NCBI RefSeq assembly: GCF_009905545.1
Contig: NZ_JAAALB010000032.1
Coordinates: forward strand, 1 to 64,000
Source of the DNA: Cellulophaga sp. BC115SP
GTDB lineage: Bacteria; Bacteroidota; Bacteroidia; Cytophagales; Spirosomataceae
Direction: 5' to 3'
Length of the DNA: 64,000 bases
Positions 44,004-54,032 of the stretch are shown here, piece after piece. Position numbers and translations under genes: made by a program. A model generated the notes under the pieces. It searched no databases. It was given only the letters and a program-made list of their open reading frames with translations, and was not told the origin of the DNA. Every line of letters begins with the position of its first letter. Positions within the stretch are counted from its first letter, which is position 1.

Positions 44004-44579
44004 TTATTGAATCACGTTTACTTTGTAAAAAAATGGTGAACTATAAAAAGCTCCACCTGTAATATTGGGTCCAGTATTTGTATTCGTATACGACTTGCCA
44101 TTAGTAAGCTTCATTGTACCTGTAATCTCAAAACTATCTCCTACTGATATATCGCTTGCCGTAAGTTTGGTTGCTGACAACGCTTCAGCTGCCGTAATAG
44201 CAATCGTAGCACGCGGATAACCAGAAGTTGGGTCTTTCGTAAAACTTGAAGCAGCAATGCTCTTCAAAGTTAATTGTGCCGTAGTCTTAGTACCATTAGC
44301 AGGCGTTGCATCCACAAATTTGATTACCAAGTCATAAGATGAAAACAAGGCTCCAAAGTTAGGGGTAACGGCCTCTGCCAAAAACTCCATTTTGCTGGTA
44401 GAGATGGCTGATACTTTGTAGGTAAACGAGCTTGAACTTACAGGATACGGAGACACTGTACGAATGTATCCCCCTGTTTCTAAGGCATTCAAGTCGATAG
44501 GCTCAATCATTTCGGTTTTGCAAGCTCCTACCAGAAGCCCCAAAACCAACAAAATTGAATATATCTTTAAATGTTTCAT
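44004..44579 (-). CDS. Outer-membrane-type lipoprotein, third gene of SusC/SusD system 2
   Basis: A 191-residue protein with lipoprotein signal ending at C20 (L-L-V-G-A-C-K). After it there are beta-strand-rich segments with T/S-rich repeats (S-I-A-A-S-S-F, T-K-L-T-A-S-D) like surface-binding accessory lipoproteins. It does not match a named family that I recognise. It follows the SusD-like gene by 33 bases and ends just before the terminator, so it is probably a third component of the uptake system, possibly a SusE/SusF-like surface binding protein. Confidence 0.65.
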   Translation of the reverse strand: MKHLKIYSILLVLGLLVGACKTEMIEPIDLNALETGGYIRTVSPYPVSSSSFTYKVSAISTSKMEFLAEAVTPNFGALFSSYDLVIKFVDATPANGTKTTAQLTLKSIAASSFTKDPTSGYPRATIAITAAEALSATKLTASDISVGDSFEITGTMKLTNGKSYTNTNTGPNITGGAFYSSPFFYKVNVIQ

Positions 44580-44612
44580 TGTATCTATTGTTAAACTTTG
44601 AAAAATTGTCGC

Positions 44613-46253
44613 CTATTTGAATAAACTCGCAGGATTATTATCCCAGAACACAGGCAAAGTCATATTGGCTTTTTGTTTGGCATTGACATTTCTACTCACA
44701 AACGCCGTTGGATAGTAGAATGAACGAATGAACGGTCCTGGATTAGGATCAAGTGCTGGTTGCAAATTGAGTGGCATACCCGTACGACGATATAAGTTAT
44801 AAGCCTCTATTCCATTACCGTACAAAGCAAACCAATATTCTGTTGCAATCACATTGAGTTTAGCAGAGCTTGTAGTAGCACCATCATAGGCAGAAAGTAC
44901 CGCTTGCACATAACTATTTACTTGGTCAGCCCACACAATATTATTGCTAGTTTCAAATGCTGTGATTTTGCTCGACTCAGCCGATGCCAACATAAACGCA
45001 CGAACATCCGCCATTGATTTACGTAATCCAGATTCTAACAAAGCTCTTGCATCGCCAGTAGTACCTAAAGTCAAAGCCGATTCGGCCAACATAAAATCGG
45101 TGAAAGACGACATCAATATAGGCTGAATCCCTGCTCCTGCCGCTCCTGCTACAAGAGATACGGGTCTGCCCGCATCATTGTCATATAATCCCCCCGCAGG
45201 ATATAATCCCCAAGCGGTTCTTTTCAAACCATCGGGTGGAATACCTTCGTTACTTAGATGGTCACGTCCCCAATAACCTACATTGGTTGGTAAACAGTAG
45301 TAATCAGTAGCAGCATAGTGATTAGGTTTCTGATTGGTAATACAACGGATTTCGTTCACGTCTTTTGAATTTACCGTTACCTGACGATAAAAATAGGCTC
45401 TGATACGAGGGTCTTTTTTATCATACATCAAACCCATATAAGCATTTGATTGGTAATCGCCACCACCTGTCGGTGAATATTGACCAGCATAACGTGGGTG
45501 ACGGTTATCAGGGTTTACCTGAGTTGTTCCATACTTAAACGTTAAGTTTTGAGTAGTTGTCGAAATCAATTTGTTTCCTGCAATCAAGGTATTAATTCCT
45601 GTTTTTGAACCTGCAGCATCTATCAATTTTCTATTCAAATAGATTTTCAGCTTCAAAGTATTCGCAGCACGAATCCAGTTATCAATTGTTCCACCATAAT
45701 AGAGATCCACAGTCAAACCTGATTTTGACTTGGCATTAAGATTCTCGATGGCCTTATCCAAATCTGCTAATGCAACTGTGTATAAAGTTGCACCTCCATC
45801 TACTTTTGGGTTAAAGTTAGCGGGATCAAGTGCTTCGGTATAAGGAACATCGCCAAAAATATCTACGAAGTTCATCAATACAGACGCTCTCAATATACGT
45901 CCTACGCCTGCATGAACAAAAAACTCTCCTTGCTCTGCTAAAGGAATCAGCGTTTTAATATCATTCAAAATTCCAGCGTAAGCGTTGGTCCAAGCTCCGT
46001 CCATACCTCCTGGCGTTACAGCATTATCATAAATGGCTGCACCAGCGTTGAGCATACGAGTAAGGCGCATTCCTGGGTCGCCCACTTGGTTGAAGTGAGT
46101 AGCATAACTCACCTGAATTTGACTAGCCAAATAGTTAATATCTGTATTATTGGTAGTCACAGCGTTGGGGTTGTCTAATAAGTCGAGCTTACACGAGCTT
46201 ATGACTATCGACATCAACGCGAGCCATAAAAAATGTATTTTCTTTATCATCAT
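44613..46253 (-). CDS. SusD/RagB-family lipoprotein (system 2)
   Basis: A 546-residue SusD-type lipoprotein (signal ending at C21 in V-I-S-S-C-K). It belongs to the SusD-like subgroup with short tetratricopeptide-like helices: Y-Y-G-G-T-I-D-N-W-I-R-A-A-N-T-L-K-L-K-I-Y near 185-205 and Y-W-F-A-L-Y-G-N-G-I-E-A-Y near 465. It is the second gene of the operon, 48 bases after SusC 2. Its overall sequence differs strongly from the SusD of system 1, so the two systems are not recent duplicates. Confidence 0.88.
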   Translation of the reverse strand: MMIKKIHFLWLALMSIVISSCKLDLLDNPNAVTTNNTDINYLASQIQVSYATHFNQVGDPGMRLTRMLNAGAAIYDNAVTPGGMDGAWTNAYAGILNDIKTLIPLAEQGEFFVHAGVGRILRASVLMNFVDIFGDVPYTEALDPANFNPKVDGGATLYTVALADLDKAIENLNAKSKSGLTVDLYYGGTIDNWIRAANTLKLKIYLNRKLIDAAGSKTGINTLIAGNKLISTTTQNLTFKYGTTQVNPDNRHPRYAGQYSPTGGGDYQSNAYMGLMYDKKDPRIRAYFYRQVTVNSKDVNEIRCITNQKPNHYAATDYYCLPTNVGYWGRDHLSNEGIPPDGLKRTAWGLYPAGGLYDNDAGRPVSLVAGAAGAGIQPILMSSFTDFMLAESALTLGTTGDARALLESGLRKSMADVRAFMLASAESSKITAFETSNNIVWADQVNSYVQAVLSAYDGATTSSAKLNVIATEYWFALYGNGIEAYNLYRRTGMPLNLQPALDPNPGPFIRSFYYPTAFVSRNVNAKQKANMTLPVFWDNNPASLFK

Positions 46254-46301
46254 CTAATCAGATTTAAAGTAATTTCTACACCAAATTTCTGTGTAAGAAT
46301 A

Positions 46302-49300
46302 TTAGAACGATAACTTGAGAGAGCCACCGATTCTGCGTGCACTTGGTCCTGTCAAGAAGTCAAAACCAAGACCATTACCTACTCCTAAACCAAGGTTGTC
46401 TGTATCCAAATTCAACCCAGTTGGAATATGAAGGGCTTTGTACCAAAGGTTATTACCCGTTACCGACAAGCTTGCGCCCTTGATACCAAAACGATTTAGG
46501 AAATTCTTAGGTAGGCTATATGAAAGTGCTACTTCTTGCAAACGAATCGTAGAGCCATCGTACATACGACCTTCGTCACCAAAGAAGAATACGTTGTTGA
46601 AGTACACATCAGAACCAGTAATTTGGATATTATTAGGCGTTCCGTCTGCTTTTACCCCTGGAAAAACAAAGGTTTGTGCGCGGTCATAACCTGTTTCTGG
46701 ACCAGTTTCGATAGTCAGACCTCTACCCAACAAAGCTCCTGCCGTAGATGAGTATATAGCGCCTCCATGACGATACGATACCATGACGTTCAAAGAAAAC
46801 TTCTTGTAATTGAAGGTATTAATCAAACTGGTTACAAAAGCAGGGTTAGGGTCACCCAAAATCACAGGAGTAGTTGTAGCCTGTAAGTTACCCGAAGCAT
46901 CTATCAACAATCGTCCTTGTGCATCTCTACGGAAGCCCGTACCTTTAATAATGTTAAAAGGCTTTCCAACAATCGCATAGTTACCCAACGATGAACCAAA
47001 ACCTGAAATTTGTACCTCTTGAATAGTCCCTCCCAAATCCAATACTTCAGGCGTATTTCTTGAAAAATTGAAAGTTGCATCCCAACTGAAATCTCCTTTA
47101 GTAAATGGTGTTCCAGACAAACTCAACTCAATACCTTGGTTACGAATTTTACCTACGTTGATGGTTGTACTGGTATAACCTGTGGCAGCATCCAATGGTG
47201 CTGAAGTAATCAGGTTGCGGGTATCACGACGATAAACCGTCAAGTCGAAGCTTAGCTTGTTATTGAACAATTTACCTTCTAAACCGAATTCTGTTTCAGT
47301 ATGAAGCTCTGGTTTTAGGTTAGGATTACCTAAAGTATTATCTACCGAGTGGGTCTGAATTGGTCCTGTTGTAAACCAGCCTCTGGCATTTTGATTTAGG
47401 ATGTTACGTGTTTGGTAAGGATTAGGAAAACCTGCTGAAGTACCAATACCCGCACGCACTTTTAAGAAATTGACTGTATTACTGGCAAGACCTTCAAAAG
47501 CAGTCGTTGGTACAAAAGACAAACTGGCAGATGGATAGAAAATCTGTCTATTTTCTTTTTCTACAGTCGATGTCCAATCGTTACGACCTGCCAAGTTTAA
47601 GAACAAATAGTTGTTATAATCGGCTGTTATTTCACCAAATACCCCCAAACGAGTTTGCTCACTAGTGAAGTTACTCGCCACGTTATCAATAAAGTTTGAG
47701 TGACGGAATAAATTACGTGCCAACTGATTTTGGGAGGTAATGTTGTATTGTGAAAAACGGTCATTACGCATGTTTCCACCTATTTTACCCGACATAGTCA
47801 ATTTATCTGACAATGTCTTGTTGTATGACAAAATCAAAGAGTTATCCCAAATGGTATTCTTAAAATTTAGGGTATTATACAAACCATTCACAAAAGACAC
47901 TCCCCCTTTGTTCAACATATATTCTTGTTGCTCGTCATAAGTATCCAAGCCTATTTTATATAACAAGAGTAAATCTTTCGCTAAATCATAGTTGAAAGTA
48001 GTAGCTGAGAAAAAGCGGTTTACTACGCCTGTGGTTTTATAATTTGCTAAAATCCAACGTGGATTGGGAATATCATTACCACTTCTGAAGTACACCGAGC
48101 TTCCGTCGACTGGACTTTCGTAAGGCCAGCCCATCAAATCTACTTGGCGTGGCGTAAACAAAACGTTTGCCAATACAGAAGGGAAATCGTTGGCATTGTT
48201 ACCTTGTCCAGCACTCAACGGTGGTGCATATTGGTCGGTATTAGCAAAATTAAATGACGTAGTGGCTGAAAGCTTTTTAGTTAGTTGAGCATTCAAACCC
48301 AAACCAATATTTAATCTTTTCAGCCCGTTTTCAGGAATAAAACCTTGTTCTGCATTATATCCTGCCGACATGTTGTAACTCACTTTTTCGCCTCCTCCTG
48401 AAATATTCAGGGAAGTATTCGAAATAAGCCCTGTTCTGAAAAAGTCGCTTACGTTATTGGGAAAAATTTCCATTTTGTAAGGACTCACCGACGCCACATA
48501 ATCAGCCATTGCAGCACGAGTTGTGGTATTAGTAAAAAACGCATAAGGATGGGTTGTCAAGGCAGTATTAGTATTTTGAGAAGGATACAAATACGATTCA
48601 GCCAAGGATGGTCCCCAGTTACTAAAGAAATAACCTAAATTTTGTTGAAAGCCACCAACATAGGTATTTTGGTAACGAGGTAAATGAGCCGTGTTGGTAA
48701 ACAAAGATTGCGTTACCGAAAACTCTGTTTTGCGGGCTTTTTTAGTACCATTTTTAGTCGTAATCAAAATTACGCCATTTCGTCCTTGGTCACCATACGT
48801 AACCGTTGCGGCTAAGCCTTTCAATACGGTTACATTTTCAACATTGTTAGGGTCAATATCCAAGAAACGGCTCGAAGAAGATTGTCCACCACCAGTAAAG
48901 CCTCCACGAGTGTTAGTATTGGAGTTAAATGGAACACCATCTACCACAAACAAAGGTTGTACCGAACCCGTAATAGAAGAGTATCCACGAATTGTGATGT
49001 TGGTTCCTGTACCCGATACCCCTGAAGTTGAGGTGATATTTACCCCAGGAATTTTTCCTTGTAAAACCCGACCAACATCTGCTTGAGGTCTGTCTTCCAT
49101 CACTTTCTTGTCGAGCGTGGTGATAGAATAGCCCAAGGCACGTTTTTCGCGCACGATTCCTTGTGCTGTAACTACTACCTCCGAAAGTTGTTTGGTATCA
49201 CTTCCCAACTGAACATTAATAGTTGTTTGTGTTCCAACGGGAACTTCTTTGGTTTCAAAACCCACAAAAGAAAAACGTAAAACGGCATTAGCGCCACTAA

Positions 49301-49493
49301 CAGGAAGAGAGTAATTGCCCGAAGCATCAGTTTGAGCACCTTTGGTAGTGCCGACCAGTGTAATAGATACTCCTGGTAAACTCGTTCCGTCTTCGGCAGA
49401 CGTCACCTTTCCCACCACCTTACGTTCTTGCGCTTGTAAAAACGCACAGGACAATAAGGTAGCGAGAAAAGTCAAGAGGAGACTTTTCTTCAT
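46302..49493 (-). CDS. SusC/RagA-family TonB-dependent receptor (system 2)
   Basis: A 1063-residue outer-membrane transporter with signal peptide (1-21), carboxypeptidase-regulatory-like domain (K-V-V-G-K-V-T-S-A-E-D-G-T-S-L-P-G-V), plug domain starting near 112 (L-S-E-V-V-V-T-A-Q-G) with G-T-G-T-N-I-T-I-R-G, and a long beta-barrel ending in S-F. The first 110 residues are very similar to the SusC of system 1, but the barrel differs, which suggests separate substrates. It is the first gene of a three-gene operon. Confidence 0.95.
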   Translation of the reverse strand: MKKSLLLTFLATLLSCAFLQAQERKVVGKVTSAEDGTSLPGVSITLVGTTKGAQTDASGNYSLPVSGANAVLRFSFVGFETKEVPVGTQTTINVQLGSDTKQLSEVVVTAQGIVREKRALGYSITTLDKKVMEDRPQADVGRVLQGKIPGVNITSTSGVSGTGTNITIRGYSSITGSVQPLFVVDGVPFNSNTNTRGGFTGGGQSSSSRFLDIDPNNVENVTVLKGLAATVTYGDQGRNGVILITTKNGTKKARKTEFSVTQSLFTNTAHLPRYQNTYVGGFQQNLGYFFSNWGPSLAESYLYPSQNTNTALTTHPYAFFTNTTTRAAMADYVASVSPYKMEIFPNNVSDFFRTGLISNTSLNISGGGEKVSYNMSAGYNAEQGFIPENGLKRLNIGLGLNAQLTKKLSATTSFNFANTDQYAPPLSAGQGNNANDFPSVLANVLFTPRQVDLMGWPYESPVDGSSVYFRSGNDIPNPRWILANYKTTGVVNRFFSATTFNYDLAKDLLLLYKIGLDTYDEQQEYMLNKGGVSFVNGLYNTLNFKNTIWDNSLILSYNKTLSDKLTMSGKIGGNMRNDRFSQYNITSQNQLARNLFRHSNFIDNVASNFTSEQTRLGVFGEITADYNNYLFLNLAGRNDWTSTVEKENRQIFYPSASLSFVPTTAFEGLASNTVNFLKVRAGIGTSAGFPNPYQTRNILNQNARGWFTTGPIQTHSVDNTLGNPNLKPELHTETEFGLEGKLFNNKLSFDLTVYRRDTRNLITSAPLDAATGYTSTTINVGKIRNQGIELSLSGTPFTKGDFSWDATFNFSRNTPEVLDLGGTIQEVQISGFGSSLGNYAIVGKPFNIIKGTGFRRDAQGRLLIDASGNLQATTTPVILGDPNPAFVTSLINTFNYKKFSLNVMVSYRHGGAIYSSTAGALLGRGLTIETGPETGYDRAQTFVFPGVKADGTPNNIQITGSDVYFNNVFFFGDEGRMYDGSTIRLQEVALSYSLPKNFLNRFGIKGASLSVTGNNLWYKALHIPTGLNLDTDNLGLGVGNGLGFDFLTGPSARRIGGSLKLSF

Positions 49494-49866
49494 AAATTGT
49501 AGTATTTAGTAAAGGTTAAAAATTTGTATTGCAGACTCAAATTAGTAATTTTTCTATAATACCCCAATTTATCTAACAAAATTTTTTATTTATTATTAAT
49601 GAAAAAAAAGTCATTTTTATTGAAAATATAACATTTCACAGTATTTTATTAGGTATAAATAATGATATACACAATTTACAAATACAAAAATCGGCAATAT
49701 AATATCTACAATTTAAGTATTTTCATCTACACAAAATATCATTTTATCGCAAACCTAATAAGGAGAAAGCGTCATTTTTCAGAAATACGAGAAAATTCCT
49801 TCCCCGTAAACTTTACTGCATACCAATTCTTTTAAATAATTGAATTTTTCCAAGAATACTCAAGTA
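49494..49866. other. Non-coding leader region upstream of SusC 2
   Basis: About 370 bases, very AT-rich, between the divergent SusC 2 start and the convergent end of the patatin gene. Nothing beyond leader sequence was recognised. Confidence 0.55.
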
Positions 49867-50619
49867 TTAGATTTTCGCATTAAAGTCTATATTTTTAGCA
49901 AAGTCATAACCCGCTTTAAAAATCTCTTTCGCTTTTCTCACGTCCTGAGGTTCAAAATTTACAAGAGCAGGCGGTTCTATCAGTAAATTACACTGTGCAA
50001 GACGAGGTTTGGAGTTATTATTAATGGCTAAATAAAGACTTTTTTGAAGTACACTTGGTATTGATTTGATATTCGGATTTTTACCAAAAGGATTACAGTG
50101 ACTTCCAATGATAAAATCACAACGTGATTGAAGCGGCTCAATAGGCATATTATTCAACACCCCTCCATCAACAAGTACTCGCCCATCAAACGTTACAGGT
50201 TCGAACAAGCCAGGAATACTACAAGATGCCAAGACTGGCTTGATGAGTTCTCCAGAAGAATAAAATACACTTTCTCCCTGCATAATGTCTGTGGCGTTCA
50301 CAAACAATGGAAGTTTAAGATTTTCGAACGAATTGTGTGGAAGATATTTGAGGTATATCTCCTCTGCTTTTTGCATACGCAACAAACCCAATCGGCTAAA
50401 TGCAGGACGAAAAGCCTTGAGGGTATTGGAGGAAACCACTATTTCAAAAATATGATCAGGAGAATACCCTGCGGCAAACATTACTCCAGCAATAGAACCT
50501 GCGCTGCATCCTGAAATGCAATCAATAGGGATTTTTTGCTCAACTAATGCTTTGAGTACACCCAAATGAGCAATACCCCTTGCTCCTCCTCCAGATAAAA
50601 CTAAACCAATTTTTTTCAT
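49867..50619 (-). CDS. Patatin-like phospholipase
   Basis: A 250-residue patatin-family lipid hydrolase. With the start at ATG 50619 the protein begins M-K-K-I-G-L-V-L-S-G-G-G-A-R-G, the oxyanion hole motif; the serine is S39 in G-C-S-A-G and the catalytic aspartate D151 in D-G-G. The upstream alternative start (50673) would translate a repeat-rich region, so it was rejected. There is no signal peptide; bacterial patatins often act on the inner face of membranes or are secreted by a separate route. The heptad repeat lies immediately upstream. Confidence 0.88.
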   Translation of the reverse strand: MKKIGLVLSGGGARGIAHLGVLKALVEQKIPIDCISGCSAGSIAGVMFAAGYSPDHIFEIVVSSNTLKAFRPAFSRLGLLRMQKAEEIYLKYLPHNSFENLKLPLFVNATDIMQGESVFYSSGELIKPVLASCSIPGLFEPVTFDGRVLVDGGVLNNMPIEPLQSRCDFIIGSHCNPFGKNPNIKSIPSVLQKSLYLAINNNSKPRLAQCNLLIEPPALVNFEPQDVRKAKEIFKAGYDFAKNIDFNAKI

Positions 50620-50675
50620 ATAGACGTTATCTGTATATCCGTTATTTGTGTATTTGTTATCTGTTAATTTCATTT

Positions 50676-50781
50676 CACTATCCTCTTCCTCCCAATACCT
50701 TCACCCCTATCCCCTCACACCTATCTCCTTTTCACTATCCCCTAACCCCTATGCCCTCATCCCTATTCCCTTTTTCCCTAT
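50676..50781. repeat. Seven-base-register repeat (CCCTAnn type), the longest in the window
   Basis: About fifteen units in one register, mainly CCCTATC, CCCTCAC, CCCTAAC, CCCTATG, CCCTCAT, CCCTATT. It lies between the divergent patatin and MBL-fold genes; a related less regular stretch (TTATCTG type) continues to the patatin start. Confidence 0.9.
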
Positions 50782-50849
50782 TCCATCTATAATTTACTCA
50801 ACTTCTCTTATCTTGCAAATGTTTAACAAGACAAAACACAAGAACAGTT

Positions 50850-51689
50850 ATGAATCTTTACAGTATCGATGCTGGCAACTTCAAATTAGATGGAGGTGCA
50901 ATGTTTGGTGTTGTTCCAAAAACTTTCTGGAACAAATGGTCACCTGCCGACGAAAATAATCTTTGTACATGGAAGATGCGATGTCTACTTATCGAGCAAG
51001 GAAATCAACTTATATTGGTTGACACAGGTATGGGCGATAAACAGGATGCTAAATGGCAATCGTATTATTATCGACATGGCGAATCAGACTTAATCGGTTC
51101 TATTCGGAAGGCAGGATTTTCGGAAAGCGACATCACTGATGTAATCTTAAGTCATTTGCATTTTGACCATTGTGGAGGCGCTGTACAATGGAATAAAGCC
51201 CAAACAGGCTTCGAAAGCACATTTTCGAATGCTAAATATTGGACACATTCGAAGCACCTAGATTGGGCACTAAACCCCAATATGCGTGAAAAAGCGACTT
51301 TTTTCAAAGACAATATTTTACCGATACAAGAAGCAGGACAGCTTTATTGTATCGATAAAGACCAATCTTCATTTGAGAACATAGAGTTTTTATTGGCTGA
51401 TGGTCATACCGAAAAAATGTTGATGCCCAAAATAAATTACCAAGGACAAACTGTTTTGTTTGTGGCGGATACGATTCCTTCGGCAGGGCATATTCCTGTA
51501 CCTTATGTGATGGGCTATGATATCCGTCCGCTCCAGACGATGGAAGAAAAGACAAGTATTCTTTCGAAAGCCGCTGAGGAAAAATGGGTGCTCTTCTTTG
51601 ACCATGACCCCAATCATGACTGCGCAAGAGTCGTTTCAACAGAAAAAGGATTCAAAATTGAACATACATTTCCGTTGACTGAACTATAA
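50850..51689 (+). CDS. Metallo-beta-lactamase-fold hydrolase
   Basis: A 279-residue zinc hydrolase of the metallo-beta-lactamase superfamily. The metal-binding motif H-L-H-F-D-H is at residues 102-107, with D-T-G at 58-60 as the preceding conserved strand end; further ligands are suggested by G-H-T near 188 and D-H-D-P near 252. The layout fits the subgroup that includes lactonases such as AiiA and various hydrolases with unknown substrates. There is no signal peptide. It runs divergently from the patatin gene. Confidence 0.88.
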   Translation: MNLYSIDAGNFKLDGGAMFGVVPKTFWNKWSPADENNLCTWKMRCLLIEQGNQLILVDTGMGDKQDAKWQSYYYRHGESDLIGSIRKAGFSESDITDVILSHLHFDHCGGAVQWNKAQTGFESTFSNAKYWTHSKHLDWALNPNMREKATFFKDNILPIQEAGQLYCIDKDQSSFENIEFLLADGHTEKMLMPKINYQGQTVLFVADTIPSAGHIPVPYVMGYDIRPLQTMEEKTSILSKAAEEKWVLFFDHDPNHDCARVVSTEKGFKIEHTFPLTEL

Positions 51690-52073
51690 TAATAATTAGT
51701 CATAGGCTGATGAGAATTTACAGACAACTCAACCGCATTTATCTGCTAGTGAATAAGTATTTCTTGTCAGCCAACCGTTATTCTTGCCCAATTCACGAAA
51801 AATTATATTGCATTAACACTTTGGCAAGGTTTTAGTATTACCATTTACTCAGTTAGCAAAACAATCTGTATATAACCACTAAAATTTTTCTGGTTTATTG
51901 TAAATAATTAATATCTTTATGTGGTTTTCAGCCATACCCATAAAATCATTGATATTAAATTTCTTACGAAAAGTCCGCCCAACAAAAATCTTCGTATATA
52001 AGGCACAATGTGATTGCTAACACCTTTTAATTTGTTACAAGAGCGCTTCAGCCTCATATACCACTGTCAAATT
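51690..52073. other. Non-coding gap
   Basis: About 380 bases between the MBL-fold gene and the first single-domain response regulator; no feature beyond AT-rich sequence was recognised. Confidence 0.5.
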
Positions 52074-52514
52074 ATGATTACCAACATGTTGAAGAAAGTT
52101 TTACTTGTAGACGATGACTCTGTCACTTTATCACTTTGTGATATGGTCATAAAACGCTTTACCTTTGCCGAAGAGGTCGATAAAGCGCAAAATGGGCAGG
52201 AAGCAATCGATTATTTCAACGATATTGTAGATGATTCTAACAATACGAATATTAGTGTGCCTGCAATCATTTTCTTAGATTTGAATATGCCTGTTATGAA
52301 TGGTTGGGATTTTCTAGATGAATTTATCCGTAAAGGATTTAATAAACTTTTTCCAGAAACTCGCATCATTGTTCTTTCATCGAGTATCGATCCAAGAGAT
52401 ATACAGAGAGCCAGCAATTACGACATCATTATCGAATTTATCAGCAAGCCCCTTACCTTGAAGGTTATTAAAGAGATCAAACAGCACTCTGCGCTAGTTC
52501 CACATTTCTCTTAA
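52074..52514 (+). CDS. Single-domain response regulator (CheY-like), paralogue A
   Basis: A 146-residue receiver-only protein. Numbering from the inner ATG at 52086 gives D65 as phosphorylation site (F-L-D-L-N-M-P-V), the S-S-S signal residues near 98-100 and K121 (I-S-K-P). The insertion of about 12 residues before the phospho-aspartate strand is shared with the regulator at 54129-54554. The start may be ATG 52074 or 52086; a TTG at 52014 would add residues with no family support. No output domain, so it probably works through protein contacts, for example with the LytS-type kinase next to it. Confidence 0.85.
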   Translation: MITNMLKKVLLVDDDSVTLSLCDMVIKRFTFAEEVDKAQNGQEAIDYFNDIVDDSNNTNISVPAIIFLDLNMPVMNGWDFLDEFIRKGFNKLFPETRIIVLSSSIDPRDIQRASNYDIIIEFISKPLTLKVIKEIKQHSALVPHFS

Positions 52515-52887
52515 ATATTACAAAACCAAGATAGCCGACTTGCTATGATACTTCACTATACCACAGATTGTTAAGCAGTCCAATGTAACCAAAGTGTCGT
52601 TAACTGAAGTATTTTGTAGATTTTTTTTGATTTTATTTCCTTCTCGAAGGATTCGGATATTTCAATACTTATTCTATTTTTGTAACCGAGTGCAATGTAA
52701 TTATGACATTTCACTCGGTTTTTTATCTCTAACCAAAGAATTCACTCTTGGTTTCCAAACCCAGAGTTGATTTATGCTATTTTGTTATGAGTCGTAGAAG
52801 CAATTCTATTGACGAGTTTCTGGTGCAATGATACCGCATTTTATCAAACCCATTAAGAAACGCTCTTAGTTACAACTAATTGATTCG
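52515..52887. other. Non-coding gap with terminator
   Basis: About 370 bases between the regulator and the LytS-type kinase. It contains the terminator at 52684-52724; otherwise nothing recognised. Confidence 0.55.
52684..52724 (+). terminator. Intrinsic terminator
   Basis: AACCGAGTG / CACTCGGTT with an extended stem (CAATGT/ACATTT, one mismatch) and six T on the plus strand; it ends the response regulator transcript and separates it from the kinase. Confidence 0.85.
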
Positions 52888-53901
52888 ATGAAAATGAACC
52901 GCCTTTACTGGTCTGCTCAAATTTTTGGGTGGCTAGGTTTTAGTGTATGTATGCTCTTGGCTATTCTCCAATCGCCACTTACGATTTGGGAATGGATGAT
53001 GCTTGTCATACCTTTTAATATTATTGGGCATGCTATTGGCTATGCACTGTATAGCATTCTTGCCAAATTTCAATTCAGCTTACATTTGCTCAATCGCAAT
53101 ATCAAGTATAGTTTTGGCTTTCTGCTTGCTTCTGCTCTACTATTTTCGCTTGCCTACAAAGGATGTATAACACTTATTCATCCTTCCTTTGATAGCATTA
53201 CTTGGATCCAAACATCAGTTATTGGTCTATTAGGCACAGGTATTTGGCTTTCTTTATACTTTTCTATTCGTACAGTAAAACAGTTTTACGTGGATCTACG
53301 TACAGAAGCAACTGTTCAAAATCTCATCCGAAGCACCGAGTTAGATAGCCTGAAAAGTCAATTGAATCCCCATTTTTTATTCAATTCCTTAAACTCTATC
53401 AAAGCTTTAGTTAGAATAGACCCTCCCTTAGCTCAAAAATCCATTATTCAATTATCGGATATTCTCAGAAAATCGCTAACTATCAGCGAAACGCCAATGA
53501 TACAGCTCATGGATGAGCTACTGATGATGCAACAATATCTTGATTTAGAGAAAATTAGATTTGATAAAAGACTTACCTATCATTTCAAGCTCGAAAATCA
53601 ATCCTTGAATTTTCGTATTCCTTCTATGTCCTTATATCTGCTTGTAGAGAATGCCATTAAGCATGGAGTAAGTAAATTGAGAAAAGGCGGTGAGCTTTTT
53701 ATTCACACCCGAAGCGAAGAAACTCATTTGTATATTATCGTCAGAAATACGGGAGTTCTTGAAAAGAAGGATAATTTTTATGGAACAAGCCTAAAAAATC
53801 TTGAAAGAAGGCTCAATCACATGTATAATGGCAAAGCGAAATTACTTTTTAGCGAACAAGAAGGTATGGTTATAGCTACCTTGTGTATTCCGATTGAGTA
53901 G
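52888..53901 (+). CDS. LytS/YehU-family sensor histidine kinase
   Basis: A 337-residue inner-membrane kinase of the LytS (His_kinase) type: four membrane segments in the first 130 residues (about 8-28, 37-58, 76-95, 110-128), then the phospho-acceptor region with H162 in L-N-P-H-F-L-F-N-S-L-N-S, and an ATP-binding domain with V-E-N-A-I-K-H-G (near 252) and G-T-S-L-K-N-L-E-R-R. Its usual partner is a LytTR response regulator, but none is adjacent; two receiver-only regulators flank it instead. The nearest LytTR gene is about 5.5 kb downstream. Confidence 0.92.
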   Translation: MKMNRLYWSAQIFGWLGFSVCMLLAILQSPLTIWEWMMLVIPFNIIGHAIGYALYSILAKFQFSLHLLNRNIKYSFGFLLASALLFSLAYKGCITLIHPSFDSITWIQTSVIGLLGTGIWLSLYFSIRTVKQFYVDLRTEATVQNLIRSTELDSLKSQLNPHFLFNSLNSIKALVRIDPPLAQKSIIQLSDILRKSLTISETPMIQLMDELLMMQQYLDLEKIRFDKRLTYHFKLENQSLNFRIPSMSLYLLVENAIKHGVSKLRKGGELFIHTRSEETHLYIIVRNTGVLEKKDNFYGTSLKNLERRLNHMYNGKAKLLFSEQEGMVIATLCIPIE

Positions 53902-53904
53902 GAC

Positions 53905-53932
53905 AATTTCAGATTTATGATTTGGAATTTCG
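53905..53932. repeat. Seven-base-register repeat (GATTTnn type)
   Basis: AATTTCA, GATTTAT, GATTTGG, AATTTCG directly after the kinase stop codon. Confidence 0.75.
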
Positions 53933-54032
53933 AACAAAAAGAAAATTTCAAGTCTTCAGTATAACACATCTGCTATGGTATTCAATTAGAGACAATGTAA
54001 AATAAAATTGTATTATTACTCTTTTGGTAAAA

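Noticed and set aside
50620-50673. Upstream ATG that would extend the patatin protein by 18 residues
   Set aside because: The extension translates an intergenic repeat (N-K-Y-T-N-N-G-Y-T-D-N), and the family begins at the inner M-K-K-I-G-L.
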